Notes: generated by a model from the letters alone, not told the origin. DNA of 64,000 nt from G942493375 sp942493375 (GCA_942493375.1 OW818698.1:62001-126000), one strand, 5' to 3'; positions 16,063 to 23,891 are shown, counted from the stretch's first letter. A program made the numbers and translations.

Positions 16063-17465
16063 AGCTCTTTCTGCCCTCGCTGCTTTTGAAGCTCCTTAGC
16101 CTGGAGGTCCTGAGCTGCTTTGGGTGAACCTATATGGAGCGTATCATATGCCTGCTGGGAGGATGTAAACTGCACACCCATTCCGTGCCAATTCGTATTT
16201 GTGTAAATAGGATTGGTCCGTCCAGTCTCACCTTCGCGCTTGGCAATCCATGCCTGCATTCTGGCTTCGAACATAGCAACAAGCTCCGGCTCTTCTTCAG
16301 CCACGTTGTTATACTCTTCAGGATCCTTGAGCAGGTTGTAGAGCTCAATCTCCGGCTTGAAGTGCATATCTGGCTCCAGAGCGTGCATATACTTCCACTC
16401 AGGGGTTCTCCAGCCATGCTTGCGCATCCAAGTGCACTCTGTGATGTAGTATTCCGGCTCCTGTATTCGTTCCTTGCCCTCAATCAGAGGAACCAGGCTG
16501 CGGCCGTCAAACTTGATATCTGTCTCAATCTCCATCAGTTCGAGAAGCGTAGGCATGATGTCTTTCATATGGACATGATCAGCGAAACGCTGTCCCGCAG
16601 GGATCTTGCCTGGATAGACGAGTACCATCGGGATGTGCAGTGTGCACTCGTAGAGACCGTGATGGTCATACCAGCACTCGTGGTCGTGAAGAGTCTCGCC
16701 GTGGTCGGAGTCAATGATTATGAGAGTTTCCTCTTCAATGCCAAGTGCCTGTACTGTCTCGAAGATATTGGCAATGCAGGAGTCCATATACGCAACTGCA
16801 CCATCATACTGTGCAATGATGTAATCTTTGTCCTTGCAATGAGGTGGGAACCAGCTTGCGAAGTAGTCGCAGAACGGTTTGAATGTCATAACCGGGTCGA
16901 GTGAATGGTTGCTGGTATCGAACTCGTCCTTATCGTAGAACATTCTCTCGAAAGGTGATGGCGGAAGATATGGAGAATGTGGGTCCATGTGTCTCATAAA
17001 CAGACAGAATGGCTTATCCTCTGCTGCCAGTCTTTTGAGCTCAGGAATGCTGACTGCATTGCAATTCTCAGCCTTGAGACTTCGGCCCTCTTCCCATGAT
17101 CCCCAGCCTGTGAAATCGATATAGTTCTGGAAACCTCTGGAGGCCTGGTTGCCACTGAAACCTACGCATGTAGTGTTGTAGCCGTTCTCGCCGAGAACTT
17201 CAGCCAGTGTCTTCAGGTGGTCTCCGAGTGGGCCTTCGTGACGCAGAGCGACAACATCAGTTCCAAAGACATCCATACCGGTAAACATTGAAGAATAACC
17301 AGGTGTGGTAGGAATGGATGGGCTGATCATGTTCTCAAAAACAGCACCCTGTGCAGCCAGTTTGTCCATGTGAGGTGTTGTTAGCCTGTCATATCCGTAC
17401 AGACTCATGTGGTCAGCCCGCAAGCTGTCAATCCCCAGGAAAATCAGATTCGGTTTCTTTTTCAT
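16059..17465 (-). CDS. Sulfatase-like alkaline phosphatase superfamily hydrolase with Thr at the nucleophile site
   Basis: A 468-residue protein that aligns with sulfatases: KPNLIFLGIDSLRADHMSLYGY (metal ligand D13), FMRHMDPHSPYLPP (H163), IIIDSDHGETLHDH (D254, H255), HIPMVLVYPG and LYNLLKDPEEYNNVA. The stretch where sulfatases have C/S-x-P-x-R reads T53-T-P-G-Y57, so there is no cysteine or serine to become formylglycine. A threonine nucleophile points to phosphate mono- or diester hydrolysis or phosphoglycan transfer rather than sulfate release. No signal peptide is seen, so it is probably cytoplasmic. GAGGG precedes the ATG. The gene ends at the heptamer array at 15993. Confidence 0.8.
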   Translation of the reverse strand: MKKKPNLIFLGIDSLRADHMSLYGYDRLTTPHMDKLAAQGAVFENMISPSIPTTPGYSSMFTGMDVFGTDVVALRHEGPLGDHLKTLAEVLGENGYNTTCVGFSGNQASRGFQNYIDFTGWGSWEEGRSLKAENCNAVSIPELKRLAAEDKPFCLFMRHMDPHSPYLPPSPFERMFYDKDEFDTSNHSLDPVMTFKPFCDYFASWFPPHCKDKDYIIAQYDGAVAYMDSCIANIFETVQALGIEEETLIIIDSDHGETLHDHECWYDHHGLYECTLHIPMVLVYPGKIPAGQRFADHVHMKDIMPTLLELMEIETDIKFDGRSLVPLIEGKERIQEPEYYITECTWMRKHGWRTPEWKYMHALEPDMHFKPEIELYNLLKDPEEYNNVAEEEPELVAMFEARMQAWIAKREGETGRTNPIYTNTNWHGMGVQFTSSQQAYDTLHIGSPKAAQDLQAKELQKQRGQKEL

Positions 17466-17490
17466 TTCTATAATACCCTCGTTTTTTAGG

Positions 17491-17693
17491 ATAGGCTTCA
17501 GACTTCAGACTTCAGGCTTCAGGAAGGAAATTGCGTATTCGTTCCTGAGACATCAAGTTGAATAACTGAAACCTTAACCGATATTTTTTTTTGATATTTC
17601 TATATGTGTTGAATCCAAACAAGCATCAGATTTCCAAAACAACCTGCCTGAACAAGTCCCTTCCTGAAGCCCGAAGCCTGACGTCTGAAGCCT
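17491..17693. repeat. MITE-like element with heptamer inverted ends
   Basis: Left end 17491-17527 (heptamers AGGCTTC, AGACTTC, AGACTTC, AGGCTTC, AGGAAGG) and right end 17659-17693 are inverted copies of each other with about four differences in 37 bases. About 130 AT-rich bases lie between. The right end overlaps the stop codon of the oxidoreductase gene ending at 17692. Confidence 0.75.
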
Positions 17694-18732
17694 ATATCTT
17701 GACTCTTCTCCCCTGCTCATTAGACTCATAACAAGCAAGCACGAGTCTCAAGGAATCGAGTCCTTCTTCCACTGTAGCAACTGGTGGGCGTTTGCCGTGA
17801 AGGAACTCAGCTAACGGACCAGCAAGTCCTGCGATGCGTTCCCCTTGACCCATGATATCCGGTAAATCGCTTACAGTCCAGCCCTCATTTCCCTTGAGGA
17901 ACCATTTGAGCTGAATCCCTCCTGAAGGACGAGGAACATTACAGCTGGGACCATCGCCATAGTTGCCGATAATTGTCCCATTCTCACAGAATATCTCCAG
18001 GTTATTCTCACCGGTTATTGCTACGAACGAGCACGATGCCTCAGCAAATGTGCCATCCGCATATCGGAATAGGGCTATTCCATTGTCATTTTCTATCTTG
18101 GGATTGAGAAGCGTGCCCATCTCTGCAGTCACACTCACAGGCATTCCTAGAAGCCAATGCAGAAAATCTATGGGATGTGATGCATCATCGGCAAAAATGT
18201 CATGATTGAATTCAGCCTTGACATGCCATGTCTGATCAAAATTCGCCATAGCCTGTGTTGTCAGACAATGACGTCTGCGCACCTGGAACACTCGACCAAA
18301 GTCACCACTCTTCAGTAGTTCTTTGGCCTGCATATTGTGCGGGTCTACACGCATCTGCCAGGCCATTGAAAAGGCCACGCCATACTTCTTAACAGCTGCA
18401 ACTATTCTCTCTGCCTGTGCCATGTCCAGGGCGATTGGTTTCTGCACAATAATCATCTTACCTGCAGCAGCCGCCAATTCAACTAAATCGGCGTGAAATG
18501 AGGTTTCTGATGCTATAACTACTGCATCTATGTCCTTACGGGCCAACAGGGCTTCAGCAGACTCTGCAGCGTCAATGCCGGTGTTCTTACAGGCTTCTGC
18601 TTTGCGAGCAGCATCGTGGTCCCAACCAGCCAGGACAGTAACCCCCATCTCCGGCAGTTCTTTCCACTTGGCACAGTAACTATATACATGTCCATGGGCA
18701 AATCCAAGGATCCCTACATTTATGTTGTCCAT
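17692..18732 (-). CDS. Gfo/Idh/MocA family oxidoreductase
   Basis: A 346-residue dehydrogenase: NVGILGFAHGHVYSYCAKW at the Rossmann fold, then DIDAVVIASETSFHADLVELAAAAGKMIIVQKPIALDMAQAERIV, where QKP replaces the usual EKP but keeps the lysine. DDASHPIDFLHWLLGMPVSVTAEMGT is the conserved C-domain. The GFAHGH start suggests a sub-branch distinct from the gene at 14865. The ATG at 18732 is chosen over a GTG nine bases upstream, since AGGTGA ends five bases before it. The last codons fall in the MITE-like element. Confidence 0.85.
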   Translation of the reverse strand: MDNINVGILGFAHGHVYSYCAKWKELPEMGVTVLAGWDHDAARKAEACKNTGIDAAESAEALLARKDIDAVVIASETSFHADLVELAAAAGKMIIVQKPIALDMAQAERIVAAVKKYGVAFSMAWQMRVDPHNMQAKELLKSGDFGRVFQVRRRHCLTTQAMANFDQTWHVKAEFNHDIFADDASHPIDFLHWLLGMPVSVTAEMGTLLNPKIENDNGIALFRYADGTFAEASCSFVAITGENNLEIFCENGTIIGNYGDGPSCNVPRPSGGIQLKWFLKGNEGWTVSDLPDIMGQGERIAGLAGPLAEFLHGKRPPVATVEEGLDSLRLVLACYESNEQGRRVKI

Positions 18733-18782
18733 ATTAATCACCTATTCTTTACGGACTCTGTTTTGATAAGCATGCATCGAAG

Positions 18783-18863
18783 TGTCATCCTGAGGAACGA
18801 AGGATCTGCTTTTCCAGCAGGTCACTCAGACAAAGCAGATCCTTCACTGCGTTCAGGATGACA
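18783..18863. repeat. Palindromic intergenic element, family TGTCATCCTG, copy 2
   Basis: Arms from 18783 and up to 18863 form an imperfect stem: TGTCATCCTGAGGAACGAAG against CTGCGTTCAGGATGACA, and GGATCTGCTTT against AAAGCAGATCC. It fills almost all of the spacer between the isomerase and oxidoreductase genes and is better preserved than copy 1 at 2264. Confidence 0.85.
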
Positions 18864-18869
18864 TGTTGT

Positions 18870-19670
18870 TTATCTTCCGCCAAGCTTCTTCAGGCAGGCA
18901 TTCAGGTAGCCATAACTCTCAGCTGCGATTATCGACGCATCCGGCAGCGCGAATTCGCCGGCTCCGATTACTTCCAGGCACACCGGGCCATCATATCCGC
19001 AGTCTACCATTACCTTACAGTATGAATACAAGTCTATATCGCCGCGTCCACATGCCTGCAGCTGAGGGGTTCCCGGAGAAGGTCCGGGGCCTTTGCAGTC
19101 TCTTATGTGGATATGTTTTGCACGGCTGATAACTGGAGGAAGCGCATCCACCGGGTTCTCCCCTGCCCTATATACATGGCTGGGGTCCATATCGATTCCG
19201 AAAGCTGGTGAGGAGATTTTCTCCATAGCCCTCAGAGTTGTTTCGGTATTATAAATTGAAGCACCAACGTGTGCCTTGCAGCAGAGTGTAACTCCGAACG
19301 GCTCAGCTTTCTCTGCCATCTTCATAATCAGGTCTGTCTGGCGGACGAAATCTTCTTCAACTCCGGATGCACCACCGGAACCGATATTCACAACAGGTAT
19401 ACCTATCTCTGCACCGGCTTCAAATGCAAGCATAAGTCTCTCTTCATCCAGACCGGCTTCTTCCATTGAAAGGAACTCAAGTTCATTGTCAGCTACTATC
19501 GCCTTGAGTTCACTGACCTGTTCTTTCCAACGGTCCAGCTCAAGATGCTCGCACATCCCCTTGATTGCAGATATTTCCACTCCATCGTATCCCGCCATTT
19601 TGATGTGTTTTGCTGCTGTAGCAAAATCATAACCACCAAAAAGGACGCTGTTCACACCTAATTTAATCAT
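18870..19670 (-). CDS. Sugar phosphate isomerase/epimerase family TIM-barrel protein
   Basis: A 266-residue xylose isomerase-like TIM barrel: MIKLGVNSVLFGGYDFATAAKHIKMAGYDGVEISAIKGM, then NIGSGGASGVEEDFVRQTDLIMKMAEKAEPFGVTLCCKAHVGASIYNTETTLRAMEKI, FGIDMDPSHVYRAGENPVDAL and HIHIRDCKG, the metal-binding Glu/Asp/His frame of the family. The ATG at 19670 is chosen because GAGGAGC lies six bases before it; a longer frame to 19745 is only heptamer repeat. Members act in inositol or ketose catabolism, often beside Gfo/Idh/MocA genes as here. Confidence 0.85.
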   Translation of the reverse strand: MIKLGVNSVLFGGYDFATAAKHIKMAGYDGVEISAIKGMCEHLELDRWKEQVSELKAIVADNELEFLSMEEAGLDEERLMLAFEAGAEIGIPVVNIGSGGASGVEEDFVRQTDLIMKMAEKAEPFGVTLCCKAHVGASIYNTETTLRAMEKISSPAFGIDMDPSHVYRAGENPVDALPPVISRAKHIHIRDCKGPGPSPGTPQLQACGRGDIDLYSYCKVMVDCGYDGPVCLEVIGAGEFALPDASIIAAESYGYLNACLKKLGGR

Positions 19671-19687
19671 GTATAGCTCCTCGTATT

Positions 19688-19729
19688 TAGAAGTTGGAGG
19701 TTCGAGGCTGGATGTTGGAATTACAACCT
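19688..19729. repeat. Heptamer array of TGGANGT type, copy 1
   Basis: Units TAGAAGT, TGGAGGT, TCGAGGC, TGGATGT, TGGAATT, ACAACCT in 7-base phase, just upstream of the isomerase start. It closely matches the array at 25467-25501, which sits in the same position before another - strand gene. Confidence 0.75.
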
Positions 19730-19754
19730 CAGACCTTTGTTCCATTATTTACCA

Positions 19755-19785
19755 CTTAGCCCGCATTATGAATAATGCGGGTTAG
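19755..19785. repeat. Palindromic element, family CCCGCATTAT, short copy
   Basis: TTAGCCCGCATTAT (19756-19769) pairs with 19772-19785 with one mismatch and one G-T pair, leaving a two-base centre. The outer arms of 7423-7503 are the same sequence opened by an internal hairpin. Confidence 0.75.
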
Positions 19786-20045
19786 AATATCGGTATCGTG
19801 AAACAAACAGTGCTTTGTGCTCAAAACCACGATACAGGCATTCCCTGGGAGTAATAACCTATAGCAGTATATGGCACCAATTCCAGCGTGTCAACGCTGT
19901 ATTCGATATGGGCAAATATATCGAAGTTTCAAGATTTAAATAGGCTTGAAAATTCGGCAGTATCGACTCCAAATTCCATATGTTGATACCTTATATAGAA
20001 TGTAGTGATACATATATTTAGGGATAAATATAGTCTTACACAACA

Positions 20046-20163
20046 AGTGCATTTGTAACTAAGTCTTGTATGTTTTATCTATTCATAAGTAACAGCAGAA
20101 TGCATGTGACTAAACACATGAACCGGATCTACAAATATGACAAGACTCAGTTACATATGCACT
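20046..20163. repeat. 24-base inverted repeat with 70-base loop upstream of prepilin 1
   Basis: Arms 20046-20069 and 20140-20163 are inverted copies with two differences. Smaller repeats (ATGCATGTG and CACATGAA near 20100-20120) lie inside. It could form a long cruciform or be a transposon relic; it lies 140 bases upstream of the promoter. Confidence 0.65.
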
Positions 20164-20300
20164 AGCATACTGAGCACAATGTGTATATGGAACTATCTTC
20201 ATTCTTCTTGCTCAACAATGGGTATTTACATGATTCCCCGGCTGTTATTGCGACATATATTTCCGTGATATTAATTGTTTGTTACATTGCCTTGCCATCA

Positions 20301-20329
20301 TTGACAACCTGTTAATTTAGTGATATAAA
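20301..20329 (+). promoter_or_regulatory. Sigma70-type promoter of prepilin gene 1
   Basis: TTGACA at 20301-20306, 17 bases, TATAAA at 20324-20329. The -10 box ends 126 bases before the ATG, giving a leader of roughly 120 bases. The gene at 21734 has the same layout. Confidence 0.75.
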
Positions 20330-20455
20330 TTGATATAGAGGCAACGCATTCTGCAATTTGCTGATACATAGTGGTAACTATACGAATAGATAGCCACACA
20401 ACTACAATACTACAGCAATATTGTTATGCATTGCTTCAGTAACGGAGGCTAAATA

Positions 20456-21142
20456 ATGCGGACAAGAAAAGGTTTCACACTAATTGAATTATTGGTTGTT
20501 ATAGCTATTATAGCTATATCGGCGGCTATTCTGTTCCCTGTATTCGCAAAGGCCAGAGAGAAAGCCCGGCAAGCAAGTTGCGTTTCGAACGTAAAACAGA
20601 TTATGAATGCAGCTATGATGTATACCCAGGACTACGATGAAGTGATGGTCAGAGCGGATAGACACTGGGGTGATGGACAAAAGTGGATATCCTGGCCTTT
20701 CCTGCTTGAGCCATATACTAAGAATTGGCAGGTATATGCTTGCCCTAGTACTTCAAAAGGGGCGATGGACTACTGTGAAATGCACTATCCGGTCTGGCCT
20801 ACTTATGCAGTCAATAATGTTATTCATGAGAGTACTACAGGAATATCTATGGCATCCGTCCCTACACCAGCCAGTAAATACTTTATTGCCGATAGTAATC
20901 ATCCTGTTCTAGGTAGCATACAGGGTTATTTAATGGCGTCGGGTTGTGGAAATTGGGGGCCTTATACTAGTGGCTGTGCAGGACCATATGTCGAGACAAC
21001 ACATCAATGGAGAGTTCCTCATAATGAGGGAATCGTTGTTGGATATATTGATGGTCATGTAAAATGGCTCCGAGGCGACAGAGTATATGTCGATATCACT
21101 GATGCCACTATCCAAGCTATGAATCCAACATTCGAATACTAA
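20456..21142 (+). CDS. Prepilin-like protein with N-terminal methylation site and H-X9-DG domain, copy 1
   Basis: A 228-residue type IV pilin-like protein. The prepilin peptidase site is KG6/FTLIE11, followed by the hydrophobic helix LLVVIAIIAISAAILFPVF, then the lineage-typical AKAREKARQASCVSNVKQIMNAAMMYTQDYDE. The C-terminus has H189-x9-DG200, a domain of prepilin-like proteins found in Planctomycetes, Verrucomicrobia and Armatimonadota. Cysteine pairs (C96/C107, C164/C174) could form disulfides. GGAGG lies before the ATG. It is a paralogue of the gene at 21734 with no pilus assembly genes nearby, so secretion depends on a distant system. It may be a minor pilin or a surface protein using the type II secretion route. 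Confidence 0.9.
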   Translation: MRTRKGFTLIELLVVIAIIAISAAILFPVFAKAREKARQASCVSNVKQIMNAAMMYTQDYDEVMVRADRHWGDGQKWISWPFLLEPYTKNWQVYACPSTSKGAMDYCEMHYPVWPTYAVNNVIHESTTGISMASVPTPASKYFIADSNHPVLGSIQGYLMASGCGNWGPYTSGCAGPYVETTHQWRVPHNEGIVVGYIDGHVKWLRGDRVYVDITDATIQAMNPTFEY

Positions 21143-21148
21143 TCCCCT

Positions 21149-21182
21149 TTTTCTCCCGGTTTAGCCATAAGCCGGGAGAAAA
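21149..21182 (+). terminator. Hairpin after prepilin gene 1
   Basis: TTTTCTCCCGG (21149-21159) pairs with CCGGGAGAAAA (21172-21182), and the stem extends inward with TTTA/TAAG to leave a four-base loop. The hairpin after prepilin 2 has the same inner part. Confidence 0.65.
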
Positions 21183-21340
21183 CTGTACTGATTGAACAAT
21201 TCTACACTCATATCTCTTTGATTTCTCACACCCTGGTATAACTGTCATGTATATTGGCGGATGTATAATGAAATGATATCCATGACTCCACTGTTTTGAC
21301 CAGTGGATCCGTCTTGGGCCCCAATTATTGTTCTATGACA

Positions 21341-21372
21341 GGCTACCCGGATCACTCTTGAACCGGGTAGCC
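21341..21372. terminator. Orphan hairpin of the CCCGG type
   Basis: GGCTACCCGG (21341-21350) pairs perfectly with CCGGGTAGCC (21363-21372). It lies 200 bases after prepilin 1 with no gene ending beside it. Confidence 0.6.
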
Positions 21373-21580
21373 CAACCTCTCATCTTACTGCAAAACGCAA
21401 TTCTCTTCTTAAGCCCATTCTATTTCACCCTACATGGCTCTGGCATGTAAATATTCCAACAAGTCAGTGCTCAAACTCTTCTATAAACACAGGAATTCAA
21501 AAGCAATCGCTACTCCTATATAGGACTTTAATTGTTGTAAACCATTCAATCAAATATCGGTATAATATTATTAGAAACCA

Positions 21581-21609
21581 TTGACAATGCACATTTTACA
21601 TGGTATAAC
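21581..21609 (+). promoter_or_regulatory. Sigma70-type promoter of prepilin gene 2
   Basis: TTGACA at 21581-21586, 17 bases, TATAAC at 21604-21609, then 124 bases to the ATG. This matches copy 1 almost exactly in spacing although the leader sequences differ. Confidence 0.72.
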
Positions 21610-21733
21610 TTGTTTCAGTAACATAATCACGAACAAACACCAATAATACTGTGGCTGTGCCGTTATTGAGCCCAAATGTAACAAAACATCTAAATATAAT
21701 AGTCATGCATGATTTGAAACGGGAGGTAAGTTA

Positions 21734-22435
21734 ATGCGAACAAAAAATGGTTTCACCTTGATTGAATTGTTGGTTGTTATCGCTATTATTGCCATACTCG
21801 CAGCAATTCTGTTCCCTGTCTTTGCCAAGGCTAGAGAAAAAGCCCGGCAAGCGAGTTGCGTCTCGAATGTTAAACAGATCATGAACGCAGCCATGATGTA
21901 TACTCAAGACTACGACGAAACGTTGACCTGGTCTATACAAAAATGGGGACATGACGCTTCGGACCCTTGGATAACCTGGGTTCAACAGCTCATGCCGTAT
22001 ATGAAAAGCTGGGAAGTATTAGCCTGCCCGAGTACAAAAAAAGGTCCTATGTGGGGTTATTCTGGCCAGGACTATCCTGTATGCCCAACATATGCTGTGA
22101 ATAACGCCATTTGGCGAAGTGACTACACTGGTACCCCAGTAACTATGGCGGCAGTCCAAGTCCCAGCTAACAAAATCTATGTTGGCGATGCTAATCATCC
22201 TGTTCTTGGGGATATACAAGGTTATTTGATGGCATCAAGTTGCGGCAACTGGGTGGCTGGTGGAAGTTGCACACCACCATATGTTCTTTATTCACATATC
22301 TGGAAAGTCCCACATAACAGTGGTATCGTAATAGGCTTTATTGACGGTCATGTAAAATGGCTCCAGGGTGATAAAGTGTATACTATGATCACTGATTCTA
22401 CAATAGACGCTCTGAATCCAAGATCCGATAAATAA
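21734..22435 (+). CDS. Prepilin-like protein with N-terminal methylation site and H-X9-DG domain, copy 2
   Basis: A 233-residue paralogue of the protein at 20456. The N-terminal 60 residues are almost identical (NGFTLIELLVVIAIIAILAAILFPVFAKAREKARQASC, then YTQDYDE); the middle diverges (TLTWSIQKWGHD); the end keeps HNSGIVIGFIDGHVKWLQGDKVY with H-x9-DG. The strong conservation of the N-terminus and the CPST, PTYAVNN and NHPVLG motifs suggests one fold with a variable surface. GGGAGGT lies before the ATG. A terminator follows at once. Confidence 0.9.
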   Translation: MRTKNGFTLIELLVVIAIIAILAAILFPVFAKAREKARQASCVSNVKQIMNAAMMYTQDYDETLTWSIQKWGHDASDPWITWVQQLMPYMKSWEVLACPSTKKGPMWGYSGQDYPVCPTYAVNNAIWRSDYTGTPVTMAAVQVPANKIYVGDANHPVLGDIQGYLMASSCGNWVAGGSCTPPYVLYSHIWKVPHNSGIVIGFIDGHVKWLQGDKVYTMITDSTIDALNPRSDK

Positions 22436-22441
22436 TACCAC

Positions 22442-22478
22442 ATTGGTTCCCGGTTTATAATCTAAGCCGGGAACCAAT
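22442..22478. terminator. Bidirectional hairpin between prepilin 2 and the thiolase gene
   Basis: ATTGGTTCCCGG (22442-22453) pairs perfectly with CCGGGAACCAAT (22467-22478), extended inward by TTTA/TAAG. The genes on both sides end toward it. Confidence 0.7.
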
Positions 22479-22503
22479 AATAAGGGGACGGAGCACTTTA
22501 TGA

Positions 22504-23685
22504 CTAGAGCCTCTTCACGATCATCGATATGCCTTCTCCGCCGCCTATACAGAGTGTAGACAGCCCATATGTCGATGATACCCTGTCCATTGCGTAAAGC
22601 AGCGTAACAAGCACTCTGGCGCCGCTAGCGCCTATTGGGTGGCCGAGAGCAATTGCACCTCCGCCTATATTGATTTTAGATTCATCCCAACCCATTTCTT
22701 TGTTGACTGCAATGGACTGGGATGCAAAGGCTTCGTTCATTTCTATAAGGTCAATATCGTCTAGTGAAAGTCCAGCTTTATCGAGCGCTTTTCGGCTGGC
22801 TCCTGCAGGACCAATTCCCATATAACCCGGATCAACTCCGGCAGTTGCATATGAAACGATCTCAGCAATTGGTTTGATTCCCATCTCCGCTGCTTTCTCC
22901 TCTGACATAACTACAACAGCAGCTGCTCCGTCATTTATACCAGATGCATTCCCAGGTGTAACCGTTCCATCTGGTCTAAAAGCAGGCTTGAGACGTCCCA
23001 ATGCTTCTATATTAGTATCAGGTCTTGGGAATTCATCTGTGTCAAAGAGGATTGGATCACCCTTGCGCTGTGGTATACACACCGGCACGATTTCATTCTT
23101 GAACCAACCCTCATATATAGCTCGTGCACACTTAGCCTGAGAGTTCACAGCATACTGGTCCTGTGCGTCGCGGGCAATCTCATATTTAGTTGCCAGGTCT
23201 TCAACTGTAAAACCCATGTGCTTATTGCTGTAAACATCAGTCAAACCGTCATATACAAGTGAGTCTATAAGATTTCCATTGCCCAGCTTATAACCAAACC
23301 TGGCTTTATCGAGTAAGAAAGGAGCCAGACTCATATTCTCCATACCACCGGCAACTATAATATCGGCATCACCGGATTTGATTGCCTGAGCAGCGAGGAC
23401 TACTGCCTGTAAACCCGAACCGCAGACCTTGTTTACAGTCAGCGCACTCTTCTCCACTGGAATGCCTGCCTTAATTGCAGACTGACGGGCCGGATTCTGT
23501 CCAAGACCAGCCTGGAGGACATTGCCCATTATGACTTCATCAATATCCACACTCTGCAACGATGCCCGTGACATGACCTCTTTGATGACTATCGCACCAA
23601 GTTCAACTGCCGGAACCGACTGCAACGTCCCCCCGAAGTTGCCGATAGCTGTCCTGGCTGCACTGACGATAACTACTTTAGGCAT
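22504..23685 (-). CDS. Acetyl-CoA C-acetyltransferase (thiolase)
   Basis: Joins two acetyl-CoA to acetoacetyl-CoA, or runs in reverse. From the ATG at 23685 it has 393 residues, the standard thiolase length. Motifs: KVVIVSAARTAIGNFGG, NKVCGSGLQAV with nucleophile C88, NVNEAFASQ-type segment (here EMNEAFASQSIAVN), GGGAIALGHPIGASGAR with the catalytic His, and LCIGGGEGIS with the second Cys. GGAGGGAG lies seven bases before the start; a longer frame to 23760 is repeat sequence. It is the last gene of a three-gene set with the CoA-transferase and reductase. Confidence 0.93.
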   Translation of the reverse strand: MPKVVIVSAARTAIGNFGGTLQSVPAVELGAIVIKEVMSRASLQSVDIDEVIMGNVLQAGLGQNPARQSAIKAGIPVEKSALTVNKVCGSGLQAVVLAAQAIKSGDADIIVAGGMENMSLAPFLLDKARFGYKLGNGNLIDSLVYDGLTDVYSNKHMGFTVEDLATKYEIARDAQDQYAVNSQAKCARAIYEGWFKNEIVPVCIPQRKGDPILFDTDEFPRPDTNIEALGRLKPAFRPDGTVTPGNASGINDGAAAVVVMSEEKAAEMGIKPIAEIVSYATAGVDPGYMGIGPAGASRKALDKAGLSLDDIDLIEMNEAFASQSIAVNKEMGWDESKINIGGGAIALGHPIGASGARVLVTLLYAMDRVSSTYGLSTLCIGGGEGISMIVKRL

Positions 23686-23730
23686 TTTTGCTCCCTCCAC
23701 TCGATTTATTGTGTTAACTGCTACTAGAAT

Positions 23731-23880
23731 TGAATAAGACCTATAGGAATTATAGGACATTGTCTTCGGATTGTCGGACTGGTCCTATTTGTCTTATTGG
23801 TCCTATTGGTCATTTAAGTCTGATAAGACCAATAAGACTATTAGGACCTATAGGACACTGTTTCCGGTTTGTCTTACACT
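23731..23880. repeat. Nonamer array and hairpin between thiolase and CoA-transferase genes
   Basis: Degenerate 9-base units (GGTCCTATT, TGTCTTATT, GGTCCTATT, GGTCATTTA). Segment 23781-23802 is inverted at 23827-23848 with two differences, forming a large hairpin, and GACCTATAGGA occurs twice (from 23739 and 23845) as a direct repeat. Confidence 0.75.
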
Positions 23881-23891
23881 TCCCATCAGCA

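Larger units (their letters stand above)
19671..20455. other. Gene-free, AT-rich spacer with repeats and the prepilin promoter
   Basis: 785 bases between divergent genes. Contents: the heptamer array at 19688-19729, the palindrome at 19755-19785, a small hairpin (GTATCGTG 19793-19800, CACGATAC 19828-19835), the long inverted repeat at 20046-20163 and the promoter at 20301-20329. No gene was recognised in it. Confidence 0.7.
21183..21733. other. Spacer between the two prepilin genes
   Basis: 551 bases without a recognisable gene. It contains a 7-bp hairpin (21287-21293 with 21301-21307), the 10-bp hairpin at 21341-21372 and the promoter at 21581-21609. The 21341 hairpin, a CCCGG stem like those ending both prepilin genes, could be what remains of a lost third copy; no pilin-like codons remain to prove it. 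Confidence 0.6.

Noticed and set aside
16134..16904. 256-codon + strand frame opposite the sulfatase-like gene
   Set aside because: It is antisense shadow; composition is Leu/Cys/His-rich without domains.
19671..19745. N-terminal extension of the isomerase gene (and similar extensions at 23686-23760 and 25452-25508)
   Set aside because: The extra codons translate heptamer or nonamer repeats, and clear ribosome binding sites precede the inner ATGs.
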